64,000 bases of DNA from an uncultured Paracoccaceae bacterium. Lineage in GTDB: Bacteria; Pseudomonadota; Alphaproteobacteria; Rhodobacterales; Rhodobacteraceae. Positions 22,116 to 31,511 of this stretch are shown here, in pieces; position 1 is the stretch's first letter; every line of letters starts with the position of its first letter. The DNA is taken from contig CAKZOU010000046.1 in assembly GCA_937138255.1 (NCBI GenBank), positions 1 through 64,000 of the forward strand. Direction: 5' to 3'. The translations under genes were made by a program, and so were the position numbers. Under the pieces are notes generated by a model. The model saw only the letters and a list, made by a program, of their open reading frames with translations, was not told where the DNA came from and did not search any database.

Positions 22116-23015
22116 ATGAGTTCCTATGCCAATCTTCCCGCCCCCTCACCGGAGCAAGGGCTGAACCGGTATCTGCAGGAGATTCGCAAGTTTCCGATGC
22201 TGGTGCCGGAAGAGGAATACATGCTGGCCAAGCGCTGGGTCGACCATGAGGACAGCGGGGCTGCGCATCGTCTGGTGACGAGCCATCTTCGGCTCGCGGC
22301 CAAGATCGCGATGGGCTATCGCGGCTATGGCCTGCCGCAGGCCGAGGTGATTTCCGAGGCGAATGTGGGCCTGATGCAGGCGGTCAAGCGGTTCGATCCC
22401 GAGAAGGGCTTTCGCCTTGCCACCTATGCCATGTGGTGGATCCGCGCCTCGATCCAGGAATATATCCTGCGGTCGTGGAGCCTTGTGAAGCTGGGCACCA
22501 CAAGCGCGCAGAAAAAGCTGTTTTTCAATCTGCGCAAGGCCAAGGCACGCATTGGGGCGCTCGAAGAAGGCGATCTTCGGCCCGAGAACGTCGCGCAGAT
22601 CGCGCATGACCTTGGCGTGACGGAGGACGAGGTCGTCTCGATGAACCGCCGTCTTTCGGGAGGTGACGCATCGCTCAATGCCATGGTGGGCAGCGGCGAT
22701 GGCGACAGTGTCACGCAGTGGCAAGACTGGCTCGAGGATGAGGATGCCGATCAGGCGGGCGCCTATGAAGAGCGCAACGAGCTGGAATCCCGGCGCGAGC
22801 TTTTGGCCGAGGCGATGAAGGTTCTCAATGAGCGGGAACGTGATATCCTGATCCAGCGTCGCCTTCAGGACGAGACAATCACGCTTGAGGACCTGTCGTC
22901 GCAATATGACGTGAGCCGGGAGCGCATTCGTCAGATCGAGGTGCGCGCGTTCGAGAAGCTCCAGCAGCGGATGCAGGAGCTCGCAAAAGAAAAAGGTATG
23001 CTGGCGACCGCCTAA
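22116..23015 (+). CDS. rpoH: RNA polymerase heat-shock sigma factor RpoH
   Basis: 299 residues with sigma regions 1.2 to 4. Region 2 reads SEANVGLMQAVKRFDPEKGFRLATYAMWWIRASIQEYILRSW. It is followed by the RpoH box QKKLFFNLR, which distinguishes heat-shock sigma factors from other group members, and region 4 DLSSQYDVSRERIRQIEVRAFEKL. It directs transcription of chaperone and protease genes. GGGAG lies before the ATG. It stands alone between rluD and a small membrane protein gene and has a candidate self-recognised promoter. Alphaproteobacteria often have two RpoH paralogues; only one is here. Confidence 0.97.
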   Translation: MSSYANLPAPSPEQGLNRYLQEIRKFPMLVPEEEYMLAKRWVDHEDSGAAHRLVTSHLRLAAKIAMGYRGYGLPQAEVISEANVGLMQAVKRFDPEKGFRLATYAMWWIRASIQEYILRSWSLVKLGTTSAQKKLFFNLRKAKARIGALEEGDLRPENVAQIAHDLGVTEDEVVSMNRRLSGGDASLNAMVGSGDGDSVTQWQDWLEDEDADQAGAYEERNELESRRELLAEAMKVLNERERDILIQRRLQDETITLEDLSSQYDVSRERIRQIEVRAFEKLQQRMQELAKEKGMLATA

Positions 23016-23056
23016 GCGCGGACTGACAGCGCCAATTACAGAAACGGGGGTGCAGA

Positions 23057-23365
23057 ATGCCTATACCTGATCCGAATGGAACCGAACCAGTCACCATCGA
23101 TGAAAGTGGTCTGCCGGTTGTGGAAAAGAATATGCTCTCGCGGCTGGTCTCGATGATCCTGATCGGGATCCTGTTGGGGCTGTCGGATACTGTCTTTGTC
23201 CTGCTCGTCGTGGTGCAGTTTATCATCATGCTCTTCAACAGCGGGCGGCCCAATCCGCGGCTTGCGGATTTTGGCACGGCGTTGGCGCTGTGGATTGCCA
23301 AGGCGGTCCGCTACCAGACCGGCGCGAGCCAAACCCGCCCCTGGCCCTGGACTGATCTCGACTGA
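23057..23365 (+). CDS. DUF4389 small membrane protein
   Basis: 102 residues. A soluble N-terminus (PIPDPNGTEPVTIDESG) is followed by a helical hairpin of about residues 28-61 (LSRLVSMILIGILLGLSDTVFVLLVVVQFIIMLF) and then NSGRPNPRLADFGTALALWIAKAVRYQTGAS, which is the conserved DUF4389 tail (NxxRPNxxLxxF, then WxxxxxxYxTG). Function unknown. It lies 41 bases after rpoH and 3 bases before the zinc-finger protein gene, and could share the rpoH transcript. Confidence 0.82.
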   Translation: MPIPDPNGTEPVTIDESGLPVVEKNMLSRLVSMILIGILLGLSDTVFVLLVVVQFIIMLFNSGRPNPRLADFGTALALWIAKAVRYQTGASQTRPWPWTDLD

Positions 23366-23368
23366 TCC

Positions 23369-23638
23369 ATGGCGGGCGGCTGGGCGCAGGATGGGGCGGT
23401 GAACGAGCAGATCGAGGCTTCGATCGCCGATGAGCTTGCCCGCATGAAGGCCCGCAAGGGGCCGATGGGCGATAGCCTGACCTATTGCGCCGAATGCGAG
23501 GAAGAGATCCCTCAGGCGCGGCGCGATGCTGTTCCGGGTGTGAAGCTTTGCATTGACTGTCAGACGGGGCGCGATGCGCGGCCGTTGAACCGCGGCGGCA
23601 TCAACCGGCGCGGTTCCAAGGACAGCCAGCTCAAATAG
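23369..23638 (+). CDS. DksA/TraR-type C4 zinc-finger protein
   Basis: 89 residues. The zinc finger is formed by CAEC (in LTYCAECEEEIPQARRDA) and CIDC (VKLCIDCQTG), the DksA C4 signature, close to the YbiI-like short group that lacks the long coiled coil of true DksA. The N-terminus (MAGGWAQDGAVNEQIEASIADELARMKA) is helical. Short members are thought to bind RNA polymerase or act as stress-related modulators; the role here is not known. It overlaps the end of the opposing pepF gene by 8 bases. Confidence 0.87.
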   Translation: MAGGWAQDGAVNEQIEASIADELARMKARKGPMGDSLTYCAECEEEIPQARRDAVPGVKLCIDCQTGRDARPLNRGGINRRGSKDSQLK

Positions 23639-25460
23639 CCCCTCTGGCCTCCAGCGCCTCCAACTCGTCGATCAGACCTTCGATCATCGACAGCCCCTTG
23701 TCCCAGAAGGCCGGGTCCGAGGCGTCGAGGCCGAAGGGCGCCAAGAGGTCTTTGTGGTGCTTCGATCCACCCGCGCGGAGCATCTCGAAGTATTTCTCCT
23801 GAAACGAGGCATCGCCCTCTTCATAGACCGCATAGAGCGCGTTCACGAGGCCGTCGCCGAAGGCATAGGCATAAACGTAGAAGGGCGAATGCACGAAGTG
23901 GGGGATATAGGCCCAGTAGGTCTTGTAGCCCTCGAAGAATTCAAACGCATCACCCAGAGACTCGGCCTGAACCGACATCCACAGCGCGTTGATATCTTCC
24001 GGCGTCAGCTCGCCCTCGCGGCGGGCGGCGTGAAGTTTGCATTCGAAATCATAGAAGGCGATCTGGCGGACGACCGTGTTGATCATGTCCTCGACCTTGC
24101 CGGCGAGGAGAACCTTGCGCTCCATCTTGTCTTTGGCGCCTGCAAGGAGCTTGCGGAAGGTCAGCATCTCGCCAAAGACCGAGGCGGTTTCGGCCAGCGT
24201 CAGCGGCGTTGACGACAGAAGCTCGCCCTGACCGGCGGCCAGAACCTGATGGACACCGTGGCCCAGTTCGTGCGCCAGCGTCATCACATCGCGCGGTTTG
24301 CCGAGGTAGTTGAGCATCACATAGGGATGCACGGTCGTGACAGTCGGGTGCGCGAAGGCGCCCGGCGCCTTGCCCGGCTTCACCGCGGCGTCGATCCAGC
24401 CCTTGTCGAAGAACGGTTCGGTCAATTTGGCAAGTTCGGGGTCGAAGGCGGCATAAGCGTCGGTCACGATCTGGCGCGCCTCGTCCCAGGCAACGATCCG
24501 GTCGGTCTCCATCGGCAGGGGCGCGTTGCGATCCCAAACCTGAAGCTTGTCGAGGCCGAGCCACTTGGCCTTGAGCCGATAGTAGCGGTGCGAGAGGCGC
24601 GGATAGGCGGCGACAACCGCGTTGCGCAGCGCCTCGACCACTTCGGGCTCGACATGGTTCGACAGATGCCGCGCGGTCTGGGCGGTGGGGAAGCCGCGCC
24701 AGCGATCCTCGATCTCCTTGTCCTTGGCGAGCGTGTTGTGGACGCGGGAGAAAATCTTGAGGTTTTCCTCGAAGATGCGCGAAAGCTCATGCGCCGCCGC
24801 CTCGCGCTTGTCGCGTTTCTGCTCGGTCAGTTGGTTCAAGAGCGTCTCGATCCCGACCTTCTGGCCCTCGAGATCGAACTCAAGGCCGGCAAGGGTCTCG
24901 TCGAAGAGCTTGTTCCACGCCGAAGCGCCAACGGTCGACTGGTCGTGCAGGAATTTCTCAAGCTCGTCAGAGAGTTGATAGGGCTTCATCGCCCGCATCC
25001 GGTCCATCACGGGGCGATAGCGGGCGAGGTCGGCGTTGGCGGCATAGAGCGCTTCGAGGTGGGCATCGTCGAGCCGGTTGAACTCGAGGCTCCAGAAGAC
25101 GAGGGGCGTGGTGAAGGTCGTGATCTTGTCCTGACAATCAGACATGAACTTGGCGCGCGAGGCGTTGGTGGTTTCCTGATAATAGCGCAAGCCCGCGAAT
25201 GACATGACGCGGCCGGCGGCCACATCAATCGCCTCGTAGCGTTTGACCGCGTCCAGAAGGCCGGCGGCATCCAGCCCCGCCATCTTGCCCTCGAAGGCCG
25301 CAGCAAAATCGGCGCAGGCGGTCTCGAGCCAGTCCATGTCCCTTTGCAGCTCGGCTGCTTTCTCGCCGGTGTAGAGGTCGTCGAGGTTCCATTCGGGCAG
25401 GGGGCCAAGTGAATTCCCTCCGGCGGCGTTGGCGTCGTAAACCGGGCTGCGATCTTTCAT
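23631..25460 (-). CDS. pepF: M3-family oligoendopeptidase F
   Basis: About 609 residues. The zinc-metallopeptidase motif HELGH is visible in MTLAHELGHGVHQVLAAG, and the second ligand region ETASVFGEMLTF follows as in M3 peptidases. It is a cytosolic enzyme that cleaves oligopeptides during peptide turnover. The start ATG at 25460 (MKDRSPVYDANAAGG) has AAAGG upstream; an in-frame ATG at 25493 is also possible and would add 11 residues. It is monocistronic or first before nothing obvious; convergent with the zinc-finger gene. Confidence 0.93.
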   Translation of the reverse strand: MKDRSPVYDANAAGGNSLGPLPEWNLDDLYTGEKAAELQRDMDWLETACADFAAAFEGKMAGLDAAGLLDAVKRYEAIDVAAGRVMSFAGLRYYQETTNASRAKFMSDCQDKITTFTTPLVFWSLEFNRLDDAHLEALYAANADLARYRPVMDRMRAMKPYQLSDELEKFLHDQSTVGASAWNKLFDETLAGLEFDLEGQKVGIETLLNQLTEQKRDKREAAAHELSRIFEENLKIFSRVHNTLAKDKEIEDRWRGFPTAQTARHLSNHVEPEVVEALRNAVVAAYPRLSHRYYRLKAKWLGLDKLQVWDRNAPLPMETDRIVAWDEARQIVTDAYAAFDPELAKLTEPFFDKGWIDAAVKPGKAPGAFAHPTVTTVHPYVMLNYLGKPRDVMTLAHELGHGVHQVLAAGQGELLSSTPLTLAETASVFGEMLTFRKLLAGAKDKMERKVLLAGKVEDMINTVVRQIAFYDFECKLHAARREGELTPEDINALWMSVQAESLGDAFEFFEGYKTYWAYIPHFVHSPFYVYAYAFGDGLVNALYAVYEEGDASFQEKYFEMLRAGGSKHHKDLLAPFGLDASDPAFWDKGLSMIEGLIDELEALEARGAI

Positions 25461-25531
25461 TAGGGAACCTTTCAACTGCGTTTGCCGGACCATAATCGGG
25501 CCTTTCAGCGAGGAAAAGGCCGGAAGGCGCT

Positions 25532-26473
25532 CTAGGCGTTGGCGGAAAAGAGTGCGAGCGACCGCTGCAGGACCATCTCGCGTATATGTGGCTGCTCGAT
25601 CAGCAGCTCGTGGCGACCGTTCGGGATCTGAACCAACTCACCGTTGGGCCAGCGCGACATGCGTGTTTTGATCCTCTCAGGATCTACGATGCGCTCATCG
25701 CTGCCGACAAACGTAATGGCGGGCAGGTCAGGCGACCGGAGATCATCTATCGCTTCGCTTTCACGATCGGCCTCAAGATACCAGCCGATGCTTGGCCCGC
25801 CGAGTGTCAGTTCTGGATGCGCCTCATGCTGGCGGCGCAGGTAGGCAAACATTTCGGGGTCGCTCGTGAGGTCGTTACCGGCGAAATGGCGCCTGGCGAT
25901 AAAAGTAACCCGCGATTGGGTGGGGGCGATGGATTCTTGACGGCCCAGCAGGGTTGAAATCTTGGCGGCGATAGGCGCCATGATTGCCGAAGAGCGCGAC
26001 ATCTGGATGCGCCACATCGGCGCCGAGAAGGCAACGGCGTTGAAAGGCGCGGCGGCGATGATCGTCCGCAGGCCGATACAGCCACCCATGGAATGCGCGA
26101 GCAAAAACCACGGCTTTGGTAGATTTTGGCTGCGCGCATAGGCAATCAGCGCCACAACATCGAGCTGATAGTCGGAGAAGTGGCGAATATGCCCGACCGC
26201 CGGGTCTTTGCAGACCCGTTGGGCAAGGCCCTGGCCCCGCCAATCGACCACCAAAGCGGCATATCCGGCTTTGCGCAGTTCGTAGACAGTTCGTCCGTAT
26301 TTCTCGATATATTCGGTTCGGCCGGGAAAGACGAAGATCGTGCCTCGATCACCGCTGGTGGCCCAATGTGCCGCCCTGACTTTGACGCCGTCGGCGGCGA
26401 CGCACCAGTTGGCCCGGCCGCCCTCGGGCGCTTCGGCGGCGTCCTCAAAAAGTGGCGCCGCCTCATAGGTCAT
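25532..26473 (-). CDS. Alpha/beta hydrolase, lysophospholipase-like
   Basis: 313 residues. The alpha/beta hydrolase triad is visible: nucleophile Ser in LLAHSMGGC, Asp in FVGSDERIVDPERI and His in NGRHELLIE. The N-terminal strand region GTIFVFPGRTEYIEKYG carries the oxyanion-type block, and WRGQGLAQR follows, as in the PldB/monoglyceride-lipase group. Likely substrates are lysophospholipids or other esters, not provable from sequence. It starts in a 4-base overlap with the SCP2 gene upstream, forming a two-gene unit, which is consistent with a lipid-related role. Confidence 0.87.
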   Translation of the reverse strand: MTYEAAPLFEDAAEAPEGGRANWCVAADGVKVRAAHWATSGDRGTIFVFPGRTEYIEKYGRTVYELRKAGYAALVVDWRGQGLAQRVCKDPAVGHIRHFSDYQLDVVALIAYARSQNLPKPWFLLAHSMGGCIGLRTIIAAAPFNAVAFSAPMWRIQMSRSSAIMAPIAAKISTLLGRQESIAPTQSRVTFIARRHFAGNDLTSDPEMFAYLRRQHEAHPELTLGGPSIGWYLEADRESEAIDDLRSPDLPAITFVGSDERIVDPERIKTRMSRWPNGELVQIPNGRHELLIEQPHIREMVLQRSLALFSANA

Positions 26474-26760
26474 GCAAGCACGCCTGCCAGCTTCATCGCC
26501 ATGCCCATGTCGCCCTCGACGCGCAGCTTGCCCATCATGAAGGCGGCAGTGGCGTTTTGTTCGCCGCCGAGGATGGCGCGGAAGGTATCGACCGAGGCGC
26601 TGAGCGTCACGTCGGTGTCATCGTCGCTGATATGGGCGCCTGAACCGTCGATCACGATTGCGCCTTCGCCTTCGATATCGAACTTGGCAGAGCCGTCGAA
26701 TCCAGCGCCGCCAAGGCGCTCATTCAAAGCTTTGACGGCTTCGTCGAGGGTCGCGCTCAT
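26470..26760 (-). CDS. SCP2 sterol-binding-domain protein
   Basis: 96 residues from the ATG at 26760 (MSATLDEAVKALNERLG). This is a stand-alone SCP2 fold with the family pattern AKFDIEGEGAIVIDGSG, VTLSASVDTFRAILGGEQNATAAFMMGKLRVEGDMGMAMKLAGVL. Bacterial SCP2 proteins bind hydrophobic ligands such as fatty acyl groups. AAAGGATA precedes the ATG. The ATGA overlap with the downstream lysophospholipase-like hydrolase suggests joint action on lipids. Confidence 0.88.
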   Translation of the reverse strand: MSATLDEAVKALNERLGGAGFDGSAKFDIEGEGAIVIDGSGAHISDDDTDVTLSASVDTFRAILGGEQNATAAFMMGKLRVEGDMGMAMKLAGVLA

Positions 26761-27013
26761 AAGGTATCCTTTCAATGGAAAAAGGGGGCCGTCATTCGGC
26801 ACCACGAGTTTGCTCTCCAAATATGCCGAATCCGTATCACCGATTCAAATTTGCCGTGGCGGCAACCGCGCAGTTTTTGGTTTTTTCCGACAATTTTCGG
26901 CGTTTGAGGGCAAAATGGTGGAAATCGGGCGCCAGTCCTTGACCTTTCCGCCCCGCCCCTAAATGACTCCGCGAGGCCCTTGCGCCGCTGCCACGTTCAA
27001 CCTCGGGCCACAT

Positions 27014-29755
27014 ATGCTCACGCCTTCCCGGATAACCGCCGTTCTGGGGCCGACCAATACCGGCAAGACCCACTACGCCATCGAGCGGATGCTCGCGCAC
27101 CGGACCGGGATCATCGGCCTGCCGCTGCGGCTTTTGGCGCGCGAGGTCTATGACCGGATCGTTGCGCTTCGTGGGCCGTCGGTCGTCGCCCTGGTGACAG
27201 GCGAAGAACGGATCGTGCCGGATCGGGTCCAGTATTGGGTCTGCACGGTCGAGGCCATGCCGCAGGGGATGGGCTGCGATTTTCTCGCGGTCGACGAGAT
27301 CCAGCTTTGCGCCGATCCCGAGCGCGGCCACGTCTTCACCGACCGACTTCTACACGCCCGCGGCCTGCACGAGACCCTGTTTCTCGGCTCCGAAACCATG
27401 CGCAGCGCGATTGCAGGGCTGGTGCCGGGTGTGCATTTCCTGCATCGCGAGCGGTTTTCGACTTTGACCTACGCAGGTTCGAAAAAGATAAGCCGAATGC
27501 CCGGAAGAACGGCGATCGTCGGGTTTTCTGTTGAAAATGTGTATGCGATTGCCGAGCTTTTGCGTCGCACCAAGGGCGGCGCGGCGGTGGTTATGGGGGC
27601 GCTCAGCCCCCGCACCCGCAATGCCCAAGTCGCCATGTATCAAAATGGCGATGTCGATTTCCTCGTCGCCACCGATGCCATCGGCATGGGGCTCAACCTC
27701 GACATCACGCACGTCGCCTTTTCGTCGCTCACCAAGTTTGACGGCCACCGGATGCGCCCGCTTGCCCCCGACGAGCTTGCCCAGATCGCCGGCCGCGCGG
27801 GCCGACACATGAGCCACGGCACCTTTGGCGTCACAGGCGAGGCGCCCGAGCTGGAGCAGGACGTGATCGAGGCGATCGAGAACCACCAGTTCCGCCCCGT
27901 CAAAAAGCTCCACTGGCGCAATTCGGCGCTGCAATTCGGCTCGGTCGGGCGGCTCTTGCAAAACCTGGAGGCGAAAACCGATAACGGCTGGCTGACCCGC
28001 GTGCGCGAATCCGACGATCTGGCGGCGCTTCGCACGTTGGCCGCCGATGCCGAGGTGGCTGCCCGCGCCAGCGACGGTAAATCTGTCGAGCTTCTCTGGG
28101 ATGTCTGCCGGATTCCCGATTTCCGCGGCATCAGCCGCGGCGAACACGCGGCCCTTTTGCGCGAGATCTACAATTTCCTGCATCAATATGGCCACGTTCC
28201 GCAGGATTGGTTTGCCCGACAGGTCCGCAGGATTGACAGGACAGATGGCGACATTGACACCCTCTCCAAGCGTCTGGCCTATGTGCGGACGTGGACCTAT
28301 GTGGCCCAGCGACGTGGCTGGCTAGCCGACGAAAACCATTGGCGCGAGGAAACCCGCGCTGTAGAAGACCGACTGTCAGACGCGCTGCATGCCGCGCTGA
28401 CCCAAAGATTTGTGGACCGGCGGACGAGTGTTCTCCTTCGCCGGCTCAAGCAGAAGGAGGGCCTTGTGGCCGACGTGAACGACAAGGGTGAAGTGACGGT
28501 TGACGGCGAGTTCGTCGGTCGTCTTGAAGGGTTCCGCTTCCGGATGGACAAGGCCGGAAGCCCCGACGAGGCCAAAACCCTCCGGCAGGCAAGCGCTCAG
28601 GCTCTTGCGCCGCATTTCCATCTGCGCGCGGACCGTTTCTATAACGCGCCCGATACCGAGATTGATTTCACCGAGCAGGGCGGCCTGATGTGGGGCACCG
28701 AGGCGTTGGGCAAGCTGACCGCTGGCGCGGACGCGCTGCGCCCCGTTGCCGTGGCCTTTGTCGATGACGAGGCGGGCGAGGATGTGGCCCAGAAGGTCCA
28801 GCGCCGCTTGCAGCATTTTATCGACCGCAAGGTCGCGGCCCTGTTCGAGCCGATGATCGCCATGCAGCGCGACGAGGCGCTGAGCGGCATGGCCAAGGGC
28901 TTTGCCTTCCGTCTGGGCGAAGGCTTTGGCATCGTCCCGCGCGGCGAGGTGGCCGAGGACGTGAAGGCGCTCGATCAAGAGGCCCGCGGCGCGCTGCGCA
29001 AGCATGGCATCCGCTTTGGCCAGTTCACCATCTTCATGCCGCTTCTGCTGAAGCCCGCGCCGACCCGTCTACGCCTTGTTTTGTGGAGCCTTGCCAAAGG
29101 CTTGGCAGAATTCCCCGAAGCGCCGCCGCCGGGCCTTGTGACCGTTCCGACCGTCGACGGCCTCGTGCCGGGCACCTATGCGATGGCCGGGTATCGTGCT
29201 GCTGGCGCGCGGGCGATCCGCATCGATATGCTGGAACGCCTCGCCGATATGCTGCGCGACAAGGACAGCAAGGGCGGTTTTGAGGCCAATCCCGATATGC
29301 TCTCGATTTCCGGGATGACGCTCGATCAGTTCGCGGATTTGATGCAGGGCCTTGGCTACAAGGCCGAGCGTGGCGAGCGGCCCAAGGCCAAGCCGGTTGT
29401 CGAGTCGCCCGCCGAAGAAGGGGCCGAGGCCTTGGAAGCCGCCGCCCCTGAGGCCGCGCCCGAGGCGGAAATCGCGCCCGAGATCGAGGTGTTCTACACC
29501 TTTACCTGGGGTGGCCGTGCCGCGCGGCCCGAACGTGCGGCCCGCCCGCCGCGCGACAAGCGCCGCGAAGGAGGCAAGCCAGCCGAAGGGGGCGAGCGCC
29601 CGCGCGGCAAGGGCGGCAAGAAAGATCGCCACAAGGGCAAAAAGCCAGACGGTGGCGAGAAGCCCAAGGCCTTCGAGGCGCGTCCGCAGCGCGAGAAGAG
29701 GATCGACCCCGATAATCCCTTCGCCGCCGCGCTCGCCGGCTTTAAGACGAAGTGA
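27014..29755 (+). CDS. SUV3-like DExH-type RNA/DNA helicase with basic low-complexity tail
   Basis: About 913 residues. Helicase motifs are Walker A GPTNTGKT (motif I), DEIQ (motif II, VDEIQLCADPERGH), SET (FLGSETMRSA), the second-domain motif DFLVATDAIGMGLNLDI and motif VI QIAGRAGRH. This is the SUV3 family, the bacterial relative of the mitochondrial degradosome helicase. The C-terminal 150 residues are an Ala/Glu/Pro linker and a Lys/Arg-rich tail (KRREGGKPAEGG, RGKGGKKDRHKGKKP) suited to RNA binding. I chose the ATG at 27014 near the domain start; ATG 26963 is an alternative, neither with a strong ribosome site. It overlaps the S4 gene. Confidence 0.9.
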   Translation: MLTPSRITAVLGPTNTGKTHYAIERMLAHRTGIIGLPLRLLAREVYDRIVALRGPSVVALVTGEERIVPDRVQYWVCTVEAMPQGMGCDFLAVDEIQLCADPERGHVFTDRLLHARGLHETLFLGSETMRSAIAGLVPGVHFLHRERFSTLTYAGSKKISRMPGRTAIVGFSVENVYAIAELLRRTKGGAAVVMGALSPRTRNAQVAMYQNGDVDFLVATDAIGMGLNLDITHVAFSSLTKFDGHRMRPLAPDELAQIAGRAGRHMSHGTFGVTGEAPELEQDVIEAIENHQFRPVKKLHWRNSALQFGSVGRLLQNLEAKTDNGWLTRVRESDDLAALRTLAADAEVAARASDGKSVELLWDVCRIPDFRGISRGEHAALLREIYNFLHQYGHVPQDWFARQVRRIDRTDGDIDTLSKRLAYVRTWTYVAQRRGWLADENHWREETRAVEDRLSDALHAALTQRFVDRRTSVLLRRLKQKEGLVADVNDKGEVTVDGEFVGRLEGFRFRMDKAGSPDEAKTLRQASAQALAPHFHLRADRFYNAPDTEIDFTEQGGLMWGTEALGKLTAGADALRPVAVAFVDDEAGEDVAQKVQRRLQHFIDRKVAALFEPMIAMQRDEALSGMAKGFAFRLGEGFGIVPRGEVAEDVKALDQEARGALRKHGIRFGQFTIFMPLLLKPAPTRLRLVLWSLAKGLAEFPEAPPPGLVTVPTVDGLVPGTYAMAGYRAAGARAIRIDMLERLADMLRDKDSKGGFEANPDMLSISGMTLDQFADLMQGLGYKAERGERPKAKPVVESPAEEGAEALEAAAPEAAPEAEIAPEIEVFYTFTWGGRAARPERAARPPRDKRREGGKPAEGGERPRGKGGKKDRHKGKKPDGGEKPKAFEARPQREKRIDPDNPFAAALAGFKTK

Positions 29756-30144
29756 CCGGAGAGGCCCGGCCGAGCATTCGCATCGACAAATGGCTCTGGC
29801 ATGCGCGTTTCTTCAAGACGCGCACGCTGGCGGCCTCGGTCGTGGCGGCAGGCAAGGTTCGGGTTGATGGCACGCCCGTGAGCAAAACCTCGCGGGCTGT
29901 CGGGTCGGGGATGGTCCTCACCTTCGTGAAAGAGGGCGACGTCAAAGTCGTCCGGATCCTCGCCTGTGGCGAGAGGCGCGGACCCGCGCCCGAGGCGCAA
30001 AGCCTCTATGAAGATCTCTCTCCCGAGCCCGCGCCGAGGCCGGCGGCGAACCCCGGCTACGATGGGAAAGGGCGCCCAAACCGCAAGGATCGGGAAAACG
30101 CCGCGGCATTTGATCCCGCCCGGCGCCCTTTCGATCTTGAATGA
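29752..30144 (+). CDS. S4-domain RNA-binding protein (Hsp15-like)
   Basis: 130 residues starting at GTG 29752, which overlaps the helicase stop (GTGA). The S4 domain covers residues about 8-70 (IRIDKWLWHARFFKTRTLAASVVAAGKVRVDGTPVSKTSRAVGSGMVLTF). The C-terminus is a basic, proline-rich tail. Hsp15-type proteins bind 50S subunits carrying stalled peptidyl-tRNA after heat shock; this is a family-based inference. Tight coupling to a SUV3-like helicase suggests an RNA-related function in common. Confidence 0.88.
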   Translation: MTGEARPSIRIDKWLWHARFFKTRTLAASVVAAGKVRVDGTPVSKTSRAVGSGMVLTFVKEGDVKVVRILACGERRGPAPEAQSLYEDLSPEPAPRPAANPGYDGKGRPNRKDRENAAAFDPARRPFDLE

Positions 30145-30196
30145 CCGCCACTCTTGGCCTAGCTAATCGCCCGAACGCCGAATTGGATCCACGCCC

Positions 30197-30532
30197 ATGA
30201 CCTATATCGTCAACGACGCCTGCATCGCCTGCAAATACACCGACTGTGTCGAGGTATGCCCGGTGGATTGCTTCTACGAAGGCGAGAACATGCTGGTGAT
30301 CCACCCTGACGAGTGCATCGACTGCGGCGTCTGCGAGCCCGAGTGCCCCGCCGACGCGATCCGCCCGGATACCGAGCCGGACATGGAGAAATGGGTCGAG
30401 TTCAACCGCAAATACGCGGAAATGTGGCCGGTGATCATCACCCGCAAGGATCCGCTTCCCAATGCGGAAGAGATGGACGGCAAGCCGGGCAAGATTGATC
30501 TCTTCTCGGAAAAGCCCGGGCAGGGCGGCTAA
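30197..30532 (+). CDS. fdxA: Ferredoxin FdxA (7Fe-8S type)
   Basis: 111 residues. Two iron-sulphur motifs are visible in the first 52 residues: [17 protein letters not shown], in which one cysteine spacing is altered as in [3Fe-4S] centres, and [14 protein letters not shown] for a [4Fe-4S] centre. The C-terminal extension ([25 protein letters not shown]) is the usual alphaproteobacterial FdxA tail. It is a small electron carrier whose partners are not defined here. It is a single gene, 52 bases after the S4 gene, in the same direction. Confidence 0.96.
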   Translation: MTYIVNDACIACKYTDCVEVCPVDCFYEGENMLVIHPDECIDCGVCEPECPADAIRPDTEPDMEKWVEFNRKYAEMWPVIITRKDPLPNAEEMDGKPGKIDLFSEKPGQGG

Positions 30533-30587
30533 ACAACTTTTCAGAACTTGAATGGTCCGGCTATCGTGTCCTGAAAGGGGGCGCGAT

Positions 30588-31511
30588 ATGATTCCTTCTG
30601 ACAATCGAAGGGCCGCTTTGGCCGCTTTGTCGGTCTGGTTCCTGCTCTCCTGTGCAATCGCGTGGGGGCTGATGCCCGTGTTGGCCTGGGCTGCAGGTGG
30701 AACTGCGGTCGATGCTACCGAGCTTCTTGGCAGGATCGAAAACGGGCAATGGGCAGGGTTGCCTGAAGATTTGCGCCTTTCGCCTTCTCTTCTCTACCTT
30801 CTTACTAGGTTGCAGGATTTCGCATTCACGATCTCCGCGCTCGTGACGGCCGTCATTTTCTTTGGCCGGTCAGGTGTGAGCTATATATTGAATGGGCTGG
30901 CCTCCAAGCGGGCCAGCGTCAAATGGATCGGCGCAGCGCTCCTCCTGCCGGTTCTGGCCTATGCTCTGGCAATCATGATCGCCGCGATGGGCGAACCGGG
31001 CGTCGTCGAGACGGTGGACCTGAGCGTTGGTTCGATCTCGAAGGTGCTCATAGGGCCCGCAAGTGGTCTTTTGACCTATCTGATCCTGAGGGCCGGCCTG
31101 GGCGAGGAACCTGGTCTTCGCGGATTTGCGCTTCCCGTGATGCTGTCTCTCGCGAGCCCCCTTCGAGCAGGCCTTGTTCTCGGCGCTCTTTGGGCGCTTT
31201 GGCACGCTCCAGTTCTACTCGGGCGCGATATCATCGAAGTGGCGTTCTTTATCCTGCTGAATCTTGCCTTGAGCCTGCTGTTCACGTGGGTGTTCCTCAA
31301 GGCCCGCGGATCGATCTGGCCCGTGGCGCTTCTTCATGCGGCGATCAACGCGGGCGACCGGATGGCCGAGACGATCCTGCCCGGCCTCGCGGCTGTTGAT
31401 TGGCAGATCCCGGCCTATCTTGCGCTGATCTTGGTTGGTGTGGCCGCAGGGATTTCTCTTGCGCGGCCCCATATGAAAGAGGCCGCGATCGAGTTGACTC
31501 AGCATTCCTAG
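30588..31511 (+). CDS. CPBP-family intramembrane metalloprotease
   Basis: 307 residues from the ATG at 30588 (AAAGGGGGCGCG upstream). It has about eight hydrophobic segments. The CPBP (Abi/CAAX protease-like) signatures are present: Glu173-Glu174 with Arg178 in GEEPGLRGF, His206 in LWALWHAPVL, and a third motif ALLHAAINA. Such proteins are intramembrane peptidases or related membrane enzymes, implicated in prenyl-protein-type processing or bacteriocin immunity. The target here is unknown. No bacteriocin-like gene is nearby. Confidence 0.88.
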   Translation: MIPSDNRRAALAALSVWFLLSCAIAWGLMPVLAWAAGGTAVDATELLGRIENGQWAGLPEDLRLSPSLLYLLTRLQDFAFTISALVTAVIFFGRSGVSYILNGLASKRASVKWIGAALLLPVLAYALAIMIAAMGEPGVVETVDLSVGSISKVLIGPASGLLTYLILRAGLGEEPGLRGFALPVMLSLASPLRAGLVLGALWALWHAPVLLGRDIIEVAFFILLNLALSLLFTWVFLKARGSIWPVALLHAAINAGDRMAETILPGLAAVDWQIPAYLALILVGVAAGISLARPHMKEAAIELTQHS

